Shown piece by piece: positions 8,861 to 14,919 of a stretch of 32,229 bases of DNA (position 1 is the stretch's first letter; each line of letters starts with the position of its first letter). The notes beneath the pieces are model-generated. The model ran no database searches and was not told the DNA's origin. It saw nothing but the letters and a program-made list of their open reading frames with translations. Origin of the DNA: Clostridia bacterium (GTDB taxonomy: Bacteria > Bacillota > Clostridia > Oscillospirales > CAG-272). Made by a program: the position numbers and the translations under genes. The stretch is from positions 1-32,229 of the forward strand of contig JAFTLE010000002.1 in NCBI GenBank assembly GCA_017452895.1, written 5' to 3'.

Positions 8861-9034
8861 GTTGCGAAACGAATTCTTTCACTCGCCCTGATCCTTTATA
8901 TCCTTCTTTCCTTTGCCGCCTGCGGCACCGTGCATATCGAGAAGTTATCCACGTTCTTAAAGACCGAATTCCAGACGCTATTCGGCGAAAAAAAGAACCA
9001 AACGCAAACACGTTTGGTTCTTTTTTATGTGTAA
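8861..9034 (+). pseudogene. Remnant of a small lipoprotein gene
   Basis: The frame beginning at 8861 encodes a convincing lipoprotein leader: KR, a hydrophobic core of leucines and isoleucines, and the lipobox-like SFAAC, followed by a short polar tail. No usable start codon lies in this frame. A good ribosome site (AGGGAG) precedes a GTG at 8859, but that codon is one frame off and hits a stop after ten codons. The reading frame also runs through the terminator hairpin at 8993-9022 before stopping. Loss of one base near 8862 and loss of the original stop would explain this; a sequencing indel is the alternative. Confidence 0.45.
8993..9026. terminator. Bidirectional terminator between foldase operon and putP
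   Basis: A perfect 12-bp stem (8993-9004 with 9011-9022), 6-nt loop, with T-run on the right and A-run on the left. It can stop both the mfd operon and the convergent putP transcript. Confidence 0.9.
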
Positions 9035-9039
9035 GTCGA

Positions 9040-10614
9040 TTATTCCGCAGCGCCCTCAAGATCGCCCGTCACTACCGCGTCGAAGTCGGCCTCGACCTCA
9101 GCGGAGGGTTTCTTCGTCAGAAGCGATACACAAACGATTAAAATCGCCGAGAAGATAAAGGCGGGAAGCAGCTCGTAGATCGCGAACGCGCCGCCAAGTC
9201 TTGCAATGGCAAACTTCCAAAGAAAGACCATACCGCCGCCGCCGAGCATACCTGCGATCGCGCCTGCACGCGTGGTGCGCTTCCAGAACAGAGAGAAAAT
9301 CATCAGCGGTCCGAAGGTCGCGCCAAAGCCTGCCCAAGCGAAGGATACGATGCTGAAGATCACGCTGTCCTCGTCAAGCGCGATCAGTGCCGCGATCACA
9401 GCGATCGTAAGCAGAGTGATTCGCGAGACCCACATGACCTGCTTGTCGCTTGCGTTCTTCTTCGCGATTCCCTGGAAGATGTTCTTCGACACCGAAGACG
9501 CCGCAATGAGAAGATAGGAGTCAGACGAGCTAATCGTCGCCGCAAGGATACCTGCCATAACGAGACCCGCAAGGATCGCAGGCAGAGAGGACTGTGCCAG
9601 AAGGATGAAGATATTCTCCGCATCGCCGTTGGTAAGGAAGGCGGTCGGATAGATCTGACGACCCGCGATACCGATGAACACGGCAACGGTAAGCGAGATC
9701 ACGACCCACACCATTGCAATACGGCGGGACAGCTTCAGCTCGCTCTCCTTGCGGATCGCCATAAAGCGAAGCAGCACCTGCGGCATACCGAAGTAACCAA
9801 GACCCCATGCAAGCATCGAGAAGACCGAAAGGATCGAATAATCCTTCGCCGCACCGAATACGGGCTTACCTGCAAGCGTTTGCTGGACGCCGTCCACCGT
9901 CGTGGGGTTCGCCATACCGAAGAATTCAAGGAATCCGGGGATTTCCTTCGCATTATTGATTACGGAACCGATGCCGCCTGCCGACACCGTGCTGATGATC
10001 ACGATCACGGCAAGTGCCACGATCATCACGATGCTCTGCATAAAGTCGGACGCACTCTCAGCCAGGAAGCCGCCGATCAAGGTATATGCCAGAACGAAGA
10101 GCGCGCCGATCAGCATCATTGCCCAATAGGGCGCACCGAACAGAGTCGAGAAGAGCTTGCCGCAGGTCACGAAGCAGCTTGCCGCGTAAACCGTAAAGAA
10201 GATCAGGATAAAGACCGCCGCGATCGACAGAATGATCTTGTTCTTCTCGCGGAAGCGGTTGGAGAAGAATTCGGGAAGCGTGATGGCGTTATTTGCGCGC
10301 ACACTGTAACGGCGCAGACGCTTCGAAACGATCAGCCAGTTGAAGTAAGTACCGATAGCAAGTCCGAGTGCCGTCCAGAAGGCATCAGCAAGACCGCACC
10401 AATAGGCAACGCCGGGCAGTCCCATCAGGAGCCATCCGCTCATATCCGATGCTTCGGCACTCATTGCCGTCACCCACGGACCGAACGAGCGTCCCCCCAA
10501 AAAGTAGTTTTCCGAGCTTTTGTTTGCTCTTTTGTAATAATACACGCCAATTCCGATGACCGCCGCCATATAAACGATCATTGCGATCAGCATCTGCACC
10601 TGATTCCCCGTCAT
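9040..10614 (-). CDS. putP: Sodium:solute symporter, PutP family (likely proline)
   Basis: A 524-aa inner-membrane protein with about 13 hydrophobic segments that imports proline (or a related solute) with Na+. Family blocks are clear: YFLGGRSFGPWVTAMSAEASDMSGWLLMG (cited as landmarks: FLGGR and SAEASDMSGW), the GGFLAESASDF segment, and SSSDSYLL in TM8, where the Na+-coordinating serines of PutP lie. The C-terminal tail is acidic. AAAGGAG precedes the ATG. It is a single-gene unit with its own promoter. Substrate assignment rests on family resemblance. Confidence 0.9.
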   Translation of the reverse strand: MTGNQVQMLIAMIVYMAAVIGIGVYYYKRANKSSENYFLGGRSFGPWVTAMSAEASDMSGWLLMGLPGVAYWCGLADAFWTALGLAIGTYFNWLIVSKRLRRYSVRANNAITLPEFFSNRFREKNKIILSIAAVFILIFFTVYAASCFVTCGKLFSTLFGAPYWAMMLIGALFVLAYTLIGGFLAESASDFMQSIVMIVALAVIVIISTVSAGGIGSVINNAKEIPGFLEFFGMANPTTVDGVQQTLAGKPVFGAAKDYSILSVFSMLAWGLGYFGMPQVLLRFMAIRKESELKLSRRIAMVWVVISLTVAVFIGIAGRQIYPTAFLTNGDAENIFILLAQSSLPAILAGLVMAGILAATISSSDSYLLIAASSVSKNIFQGIAKKNASDKQVMWVSRITLLTIAVIAALIALDEDSVIFSIVSFAWAGFGATFGPLMIFSLFWKRTTRAGAIAGMLGGGGMVFLWKFAIARLGGAFAIYELLPAFIFSAILIVCVSLLTKKPSAEVEADFDAVVTGDLEGAAE

Positions 10615-10652
10615 TTTAAGCTCCTTTTACCATAAAATAAAAACATGTAGTC

Positions 10653-10681
10653 ATTATATCATATTTATTTAGGTTTGTAAA
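10653..10681 (-). promoter_or_regulatory. putP promoter
   Basis: On the minus strand TTTACA (10681-10676) and TATAAT (10658-10653) with a 17-nt spacer, ending 39 bases before the putP ATG. Confidence 0.85.
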
Positions 10682-10782
10682 GCCCTAAAGTGAATTTATA
10701 TACCATAGTATACAAAAACTGTATTATGGCTGTCCGCGCAACACTCCACACAGAAAATATAAAGTTTTTTTCGCAAAAGGGC

Positions 10783-10811
10783 TTGACAAAGCCGCCGCAG
10801 TGTGGTAAGAT
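10783..10811 (+). promoter_or_regulatory. tRNA-Leu promoter
   Basis: TTGACA (10783-10788), 17-nt spacer, TAAGAT (10806-10811), ending 23 bases before the tRNA. Confidence 0.88.
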
Positions 10812-10834
10812 AGCAATGTTCCGAAAGGAGCTAC

Positions 10835-10921
10835 GCGGGTATGGCGGAATTGGCAGACGCGCTAGATTCAGGTTCTAGTGGGGGCAACTTCGTGAAGGTT
10901 CAAGTCCTTTTACCCGCACCA
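10835..10921 (+). tRNA. tRNA-Leu (CAG)
   Basis: An 87-nt class II tRNA with a long variable arm. The anticodon loop TTCAGGT gives CAG (Leu). The acceptor stem GCGGGTA/TACCCGC is perfect, the discriminator is A (the Leu identity base), and CCA is encoded. A monocistronic gene with its own promoter and terminator. Its 3' end is the source of inverted-repeat sequence in the element immediately downstream. Confidence 0.97.
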
Positions 10922-10927
10922 AAAAAG

Positions 10928-10953
10928 AGCAGTTCAAAAGAACTGCTTTTTTT
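10928..10953 (+). terminator. tRNA-Leu terminator
   Basis: An 8-bp perfect stem AGCAGTTC/GAACTGCT with an AAAA loop and a U-run, seven bases after the CCA. Confidence 0.93.
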
Positions 10954-10961
10954 ATTCAAAC

Positions 10962-11110
10962 GGTGCGGGTAAAAGGACTTGAAGCGGAGCGGTAGTGAAT
11001 GAACAGTCCGGGGGACTGTTCAGAGCCGCGACTGACCGAGGAGCGTAGCAAAGCCGAAATCCAAACCTCGGCTTTGCGGTGTCGCGACGAGACCAAATCC
11101 TTTACCCTGG
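10962..11110. repeat. Palindrome-rich element with tRNA-derived inverted ends
   Basis: A roughly 150-bp non-coding block. Its left end (10962-10983) is an exact 22-nt reverse complement of the tRNA-Leu 3' end (10899-10920). Its right end (11094-11108) is a degenerate direct copy of the same tRNA part (one substitution and one missing T). Inside are a 10-bp hairpin (11000-11009 with 11013-11022, GGG loop) and a second perfect 10-bp hairpin (11048-11057 with 11068-11077). A short CGCGAC/GTCGCG pairing (11027-11032, 11081-11086) encloses the second hairpin. No ORF is evident. It resembles a small non-autonomous or REP-like extragenic element. Confidence 0.6.
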
Positions 11111-11145
11111 TTCTTCATGATCCTATATCCCTTGGATAAAAGCTT

Positions 11146-11195
11146 CCCGACGGCTCTACAATCGGGCGTTTTTTAATTCTTCGCATTAAAAAACG
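11146..11195. repeat. Overlapping hairpins, possible terminator
   Basis: Read rightward, CCCGA/TCGGG (11146-11150, 11162-11166) precedes a run of six T, like a weak terminator. The T-run itself belongs to an 11-bp perfect inverted repeat (11167-11177 with 11185-11195). The function is unclear. Around it, 11111-11238 holds no gene that I can support. Confidence 0.35.
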
Positions 11196-11238
11196 AAATT
11201 TTTTTCTTCCATATATTATAAATATTATAAAAATGGTA

Positions 11239-11247
11239 TGCTATAAT
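11239..11247 (+). promoter_or_regulatory. Extended -10 promoter of truncated kinase gene
   Basis: TGC immediately before TATAAT (11242-11247) forms an extended -10 element; no clear -35 is visible. It lies 31 bases upstream of the truncated ORF at 11279. Confidence 0.5.
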
Positions 11248-11278
11248 CGATTTAACGGAATCAAAAAGCGAGCTGCTT

Positions 11279-11398
11279 ATGAAAACGATTGCAGGACTTG
11301 ACGCAGGCACGACGGGGTATAAAATATCCCTGTATAATAAAATAATAAAAAAACCGAATTCGCCAACGGGCGAATTCGGTTTTTTTATTCTATGCTGA
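11279..11398 (+). pseudogene. 5' stub of an FGGY-type sugar kinase gene
   Basis: The first 20 codons read MKTIAGLDAGTTGYKISLYN, matching the phosphate-1 ATP loop (GxDxGTTxxK) at the extreme N-terminus of FGGY carbohydrate kinases; acyl-CoA dehydratase activators start in a similar way. The frame then runs into the terminator hairpin and stops after 39 codons, against about 500 for a full kinase. The promoter is kept but the body is gone, so a deletion has joined the kinase start to the terminator of the neighbouring convergent operon. Confidence 0.6.
11351..11386. terminator. Bidirectional terminator ending the sipW/TasA operon
   Basis: An 11-bp perfect stem (11354-11364 with 11369-11379), 4-nt loop, with A-run to the left and T-run to the right. 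It ends the leftward surface-protein operon one base past the stop at 11385 and would also stop any transcript of the kinase stub. Confidence 0.9.
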
Positions 11399-11876
11399 TC
11401 TTTCCTTCGTTTTTGATGTGGCAGCTATCGGAATGTGTGCCCCATCGCACCGAAAAAGTGAGCGGTTGCACCGTGCTGACGTTTAGTGTAAAGCAAATTG
11501 TCTGATCGTTTGTGTCGTTGCTTTGCAGGATCTCCGAATAGTATTCCCGATCGCCCGCACGGATGACGAGATAGCCTGATGCGCTCCCTCTTGGGAGCGT
11601 GAGCGTTACGGTATACGTACCCTCGCATTGCAAGATTCTTTCGTTTTCGGCGATCGTCACCGTTATGAACTCGGTGTCATTTTTGCGGATCAGAGCGGAA
11701 ATCCGGCACTCACCCGACGTTTTCATCTGTCCGCTGATGCCGTTGACCCCATCCGAAAACCACGCAAAGGTGGCAGAAGAAACGCAAGCGGCACATAGCA
11801 GAAGGCAAAAAACGGCGGTCAAAAGGAGACGGGCAAGCGCCGTATCCCACGGCTTTTTTGGATCGTATTGCTTCAT
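11385..11876 (-). CDS. Small SipW-dependent (TasA/camelysin-like) surface protein
   Basis: A 163-aa secreted protein. The N-terminus has charged residues, a hydrophobic core (about 15-32) and the sequence SATFAWFSDGVNG, the motif recognised in SipW-processed TasA/CalY proteins, where cleavage occurs near the end of the core. The mature part (about 120 aa) looks all-beta with alternating T/V/I strands, consistent with a small fibre subunit or minor component; no LPxTG anchor is seen. GGAAGG lies upstream of the ATG. The gap from the preceding TasA/GLUG gene is 27 bases, so it is the last gene of the operon. The exact role (minor subunit, cap or anchor) is inference. Confidence 0.75.
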   Translation of the reverse strand: MKQYDPKKPWDTALARLLLTAVFCLLLCAACVSSATFAWFSDGVNGISGQMKTSGECRISALIRKNDTEFITVTIAENERILQCEGTYTVTLTLPRGSASGYLVIRAGDREYYSEILQSNDTNDQTICFTLNVSTVQPLTFSVRWGTHSDSCHIKNEGKISIE

Positions 11877-11903
11877 TGAAACCTGCCCTTCCTTTTTTCT
11901 GCA

Positions 11904-13733
11904 TTATTTATTGTTGTAGATAACCTCTACCCCCTCGTATGCGGGAAGGCCCTTAACGCCAAACTGATCGCCACCGAAGATCTGGTCGAATTCGATCAGC
12001 TCAAGGTGATGTACCGTGCAGTTCGAGTGATCGTAATCCTCAGCGATACCGCCGTACGAATATCCCGCCTCAACGCGGACACCTCTTGCGCCTGCTGCAC
12101 GGCAATAATGGTAATTTGCCCATTCACCGTAGGTGACGGTTACGTTATCACAAACGATATCGTATTTCGTGACGTCGGGATAGTTGGCGCCGTCGATGTT
12201 GACAGTCTCCTCCATACGGCCAATCAGCATACCGCACATACGGTAATTGTAGTAATCGTAGGATGCCGTAACGTCATTGTAAACGTCAAGGCGGCAAGCC
12301 ACCTCCACGTTCTCGAAATGATAAGAAGCACCGGGCTCAGCCTGACCGACTACACCGCCAATGGAGCTGTCAAACGAGCCCCAAAGACCTGCAAGAACGA
12401 CGTTCTCTGCAATTTTGATGTCTTTGAAGGTGTAGCTGCCTTCGCCCGACCAACCGATCAGGCCGCCGTTTCCGTTGTTATAGGTAGCAAATACACTGTT
12501 CTCGACGGTAACGTTTTCGAATACGCAATTGCCGCTTGCACTACCGGCAACACCGCCGACATCGCCGCCCTCGACCAAGGACTCAGCGCCGCTGATCGTC
12601 ACGTTTTTGACCGTTGCATCCTTCAGCTCACCAAACAGTCCGACAGAACCGTAGGAGCCCCACTCGTATCCAAATGCCCAGCCGGACTGATACAGACCGC
12701 TGATGGTATGTCCCTGACCGTCAAAGGTTCCCGAGAAGGCGTTATCATCACCGTTTCCGCCAATCGGTGCAAAGCTGACGGGCTCACCGGTAAGAGCATC
12801 TACCGAATAAAGATCAATGTTGCTCTCAAGCTTGAAGGTCTTGCCCTCGAAATTTCCGGGCAAGGGAATGCCTGCGTTCTCGGGGAGTGCAACAGATCCG
12901 TTCAGCAGTGCCGCCAGACCTGCAAGATCCTCTGCGCTGTTGAGGATGTAGGTATCTGCCGTAGGATTCTCGATATACCAGGATACGTCTGCCGTTCCGT
13001 CCCAATAGTCAACCGTCGGATACTGCGCGTTGGCATCGTAACCGTTTCCGTTGTAGTCGTCCTTTTCATAGGAAAGCTGCGTAGCCAACAGCGTAACACC
13101 GAGCTGTAGCTGCAGACCGCCGGGAACGTTGAACTCGTTATCAACGTCAGAGGACTCCCATTCAAGCCCTACCCAGAAATCGTAATTCTCGCCCGCAAGA
13201 AGCTCACCCTCAAATACGTACCCATCGCCAAGCTTTTCTCCACTGACGATCTCGGTTCCCACCGGAACGCCGTTCTCCTCCCAATTGATCTCGTCGATGT
13301 AAAGCGAGAGAATATCGGTCAGATCCTTTCCGTCGGGCGTCTCGGTTGCACCGATGATCTCGATCTTGAACATAAACTTGAGTGCCAGACTTCCAACGTT
13401 TTTAACGCGGAAGTTTTCGACTGCCGTCGTGCCGGGCTCCCAGAGGATCGGCTCGCCGTCCTGATTCAGGAAAAGCAAGGTGTCGGTACCGACCTGCTCA
13501 CCTGCCGTCTCCTGATAACCGAAGCCAACACCCCATTGGGATGCACCTGCCGATTCTGTATACGTGCTATGCCAAAGCTCCACGTCAAGATTACCGGCTA
13601 CGATCTGATTCACGCCGTTCGTTACCGAATCCGTGAACCACGCAAACGTCGTTCCAAGCAGCATAACCGTGCAAAGCAACAATGCTATGACGCTTGAAAG
13701 GAGTGTGCGCTTTGTTGATTTTTTGTTAGTCAT
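11904..13733 (-). CDS. TasA-like N-terminus fused to GLUG-type beta-helix, SipW-dependent surface protein
   Basis: A 609-aa exported protein. Residues 1-40 are a SipW-type leader: TNKKSTKR, a hydrophobic core, then GTTFAWFTDSVTNGVNQI. Residues about 40-235 follow the TasA/CalY layout (IVAGNLDVELWH, then a long beta domain including VENFRVKNVGSLALKFMFKI; landmark VKNVGSLALKF). From about 265 onward the protein has GLUG-like repeats: FSGTFDGQGHTISGLY, GSVGLFGEL, GGDVGGVAGSASG, GGLIGWSGEG, GGVVGQAEPG. These are typical of beta-solenoid adhesins. Start choice: GGAGG is only two bases from the ATG at 13739 but eight bases from the in-frame ATG at 13733, so I use 13733. No sortase motif is present. 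Probably the major surface fibre or adhesin. Confidence 0.85.
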   Translation of the reverse strand: MTNKKSTKRTLLSSVIALLLCTVMLLGTTFAWFTDSVTNGVNQIVAGNLDVELWHSTYTESAGASQWGVGFGYQETAGEQVGTDTLLFLNQDGEPILWEPGTTAVENFRVKNVGSLALKFMFKIEIIGATETPDGKDLTDILSLYIDEINWEENGVPVGTEIVSGEKLGDGYVFEGELLAGENYDFWVGLEWESSDVDNEFNVPGGLQLQLGVTLLATQLSYEKDDYNGNGYDANAQYPTVDYWDGTADVSWYIENPTADTYILNSAEDLAGLAALLNGSVALPENAGIPLPGNFEGKTFKLESNIDLYSVDALTGEPVSFAPIGGNGDDNAFSGTFDGQGHTISGLYQSGWAFGYEWGSYGSVGLFGELKDATVKNVTISGAESLVEGGDVGGVAGSASGNCVFENVTVENSVFATYNNGNGGLIGWSGEGSYTFKDIKIAENVVLAGLWGSFDSSIGGVVGQAEPGASYHFENVEVACRLDVYNDVTASYDYYNYRMCGMLIGRMEETVNIDGANYPDVTKYDIVCDNVTVTYGEWANYHYCRAAGARGVRVEAGYSYGGIAEDYDHSNCTVHHLELIEFDQIFGGDQFGVKGLPAYEGVEVIYNNK

Positions 13734-13803
13734 TTTCATTACCTCCTTCTTGGTATATTTTTGTTCGACTAACTATGTAAAGCGTTTTTCGCGATACAAC
13801 GAA

Positions 13804-14433
13804 TTATTGCGTATCCGAAGCGTCATCCTCGTCCGTCTCGGTCTTTTCCTCAGACAACGCCCTGCGCTCGGCTTTGTATTGACAAAACAAGCGGTAGCAT
13901 TGATAGCCCTGCGGAAGGATCAGCAACAAGAATGGGATCAGCACACAGAAAACATATCCCGGCGTCGTTTTGAGAAACAGGCAAAGCCTGCCGATGCCCG
14001 GTATCCTCCCCTGATATTTGCCAAGGATACAGTCATAGGACACGGCGACCTCGTCATCCTTTCCTGTGGTCGTACCGTAGGTTATGAACGCAGGCCTTCC
14101 CTTTTCATCGGTCGTCTCGCTTCGGATCCTATGCGTGACCGTTTCTCCGAAGCTGTCGGGAGCCTGCGACAGAAAGGTAATGACGTCTCCCTCCTTCAGC
14201 GTTTCGGGATCAACGGGCTTAGTAATAATCAGATCTCCTGCTTTAAAATGTGTTGCCGACATAGAATCGCTTTTCACAACGTAAAACCTTGCGCCAAGCA
14301 TACCACGATCGTTTCTGTCAACCGTGGTTGCCGTAAACACGGTAAGAAACATTACGCATACAGCAAACAAAACAAACGCCCAAGCGCCGATCCTTTTGCT
14401 GAGCATCCATATTTTTTTCATTTTTTCATTCAT
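13804..14433 (-). CDS. sipW: SipW-type signal peptidase I
   Basis: A 209-aa membrane signal peptidase of the ER-like (Ser-His) class that processes TasA-family proteins. An N-terminal transmembrane helix (about 15-36) precedes VVKSDSMS with nucleophile S57, and VTHRIR supplies H101 in place of the usual bacterial lysine, the defining SipW feature. A second hydrophobic helix (about 172-192) and an acidic tail follow. An upstream ATG at 14508 is in frame, but AAGGGGGG sits about 10 bases before the ATG at 14433, and the family begins here. Gap to the TasA/GLUG gene is 70 bases. Its two substrates are encoded directly downstream. Confidence 0.93.
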   Translation of the reverse strand: MNEKMKKIWMLSKRIGAWAFVLFAVCVMFLTVFTATTVDRNDRGMLGARFYVVKSDSMSATHFKAGDLIITKPVDPETLKEGDVITFLSQAPDSFGETVTHRIRSETTDEKGRPAFITYGTTTGKDDEVAVSYDCILGKYQGRIPGIGRLCLFLKTTPGYVFCVLIPFLLLILPQGYQCYRLFCQYKAERRALSEEKTETDEDDASDTQ

Positions 14434-14470
14434 GCAAGGCGTCCCCCCTTCAAAGCGCATTTTCCACATA

Positions 14471-14575
14471 TCATAACCAAGCGTAAAGCAAAAGCACCGC
14501 AAAGGCAAGAAGAAGTGAAATCAGAGCAAAAAAGAGCAGAAGGAGAGTCGTTAGCAGTTCGTCGCTGTCTTTCAT
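14471..14575 (-). CDS. 34-aa hydrophobic membrane peptide
   Basis: A small ORF starting MKDSDELL and then almost wholly hydrophobic (one leucine-rich helix to residue 34). GGGGGTG lies eight bases upstream of the ATG at 14575; a longer frame starting at 14689 has no ribosome site and would begin inside the recombination-site hairpin. It is the first gene of the sipW operon, ending 37 bases before the sipW start, and its start is 38 bases from the inverted repeat. Function unknown; it could be an assembly or regulatory peptide for the fibre system. Confidence 0.5.
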   Translation of the reverse strand: MKDSDELLTTLLLLFFALISLLLAFAVLLLYAWL

Positions 14576-14600
14576 GCCGTCACCCCCGAATCTTTTAAAG

Positions 14601-14638
14601 AAAAACAAAGCAACATAACGTCTGTTATGTTGCTTTGT
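14601..14638 (-). terminator. Leader terminator built on the left inverted repeat
   Basis: A perfect 15-bp stem (14638-14624 with 14619-14605) with a 4-nt AGAC loop, followed on the minus strand by a U-rich tract (UUUUUCUUU). It lies in the untranslated leader of the sipW operon, 29 bases from the first ATG. The inner 7 bp belong to the repeated 18-bp site; the outer 8 bp are formed by sequence on both sides of the site, so inversion of the segment would break the outer stem. Confidence 0.75.
14613..14630 (+). repeat. Left inverted repeat (putative recombination site)
   Basis: ACATAACGTCTGTTATGT, itself palindromic: 7-bp arms ACATAAC/GTTATGT around a GTCT centre, as in core sites of tyrosine recombinases. 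It matches the reverse complement of 14872-14889 at 17 of 18 positions. Confidence 0.8.
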
Positions 14639-14690
14639 GATTGATCTTTTTGTTTCTCTGCGCTTCAAATACAAAAAACAGAACAGCAAA

Positions 14691-14737
14691 AAAGCCTTTT
14701 TTCTCCGTTTTTCGAAAAAAACGGAAAAAAAGGCTTT
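14691..14737 (-). terminator. Leftward terminator inside the invertible segment
   Basis: A long hairpin (14737-14715 with 14712-14691, AAAGCC/GGCTTT base and CCG/CGG middle, 2-nt internal loop) followed leftward by a six-U run. In the present orientation it would stop read-through from the recombinase gene into the sipW operon; in the rightward direction no U-run follows. Confidence 0.75.
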
Positions 14738-14793
14738 GTCGTTATGCCTAAAATCCGCACTTTTGAAAAATAAAATTTTATGTAAAAAAACTA

Positions 14794-14822
14794 TTGCAAA
14801 ATAAGGCTCTACATGCTATAAT
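14794..14822 (+). promoter_or_regulatory. Invertible promoter, pointing away from sipW
   Basis: TTGCAA (14794-14799), 17-nt spacer, TATAAT (14817-14822), with an extended -10 TGC immediately before it. In this orientation its transcript would be a roughly 90-nt RNA ending at the terminator at 14895-14919; no gene lies in its path. Confidence 0.85.
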
Positions 14823-14871
14823 TGAAAAACCGAACGCTTCTTGATTCGGTTGTTCATGACGATACTTGAAT

Positions 14872-14889
14872 ACGTAACAGACGTTATGT
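14872..14889 (-). repeat. Right inverted repeat (putative recombination site)
   Basis: Plus strand ACGTAACAGACGTTATGT; its reverse complement differs from the left repeat at a single base (C for T in one arm). The GTCT/AGAC centre is identical, which strand exchange by a tyrosine recombinase requires. Confidence 0.8.
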
Positions 14890-14894
14890 GCTGA

Positions 14895-14919
14895 GATCGA
14901 CGAGAGTCGGTCTTTTTTT
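14895..14919 (+). terminator. Rightward terminator outside the right repeat
   Basis: A 7-bp stem GATCGAC/GTCGGTC with a GAGA loop and a seven-U run, five bases beyond the right repeat. It would end the RNA from the promoter in its present orientation and protects the convergent recombinase gene, whose stop codon overlaps the U-run. Confidence 0.85.

Larger units (their letters stand above)
14613..14889. other. Putative invertible promoter segment (inverton), OFF orientation
   Basis: A 277-bp unit: inverted repeats at both ends and 241 bp between. The interior holds, from left to right, a strong leftward terminator hairpin (14691-14737), a promoter that points right (14794-14822) and a 7-bp hairpin (14828-14834 with 14845-14851) that would sit at the 5' end of its RNA. 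The sipW operon reads left, so the promoter faces away from it; I find no convincing leftward promoter between the segment and the first gene. Inversion would put the -10 at about 14680-14685 firing left, roughly 100 bases before the ATG at 14575. The recombinase gene is adjacent on the right. The repeats and elements are seen directly; inversion is inference. Confidence 0.75.

Noticed and set aside
11048..11077. Hairpin cluster after tRNA-Leu as a CRISPR repeat or attenuator
   Set aside because: Only one copy of each hairpin and no regular spacers; the kinase stub behind it has its own promoter. Better described as an extragenic element.
12006..13109. 367-codon plus-strand ORF opposite the TasA/GLUG gene
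   Set aside because: No ribosome site or recognisable domain; the minus-strand gene has leader, domains and operon context.
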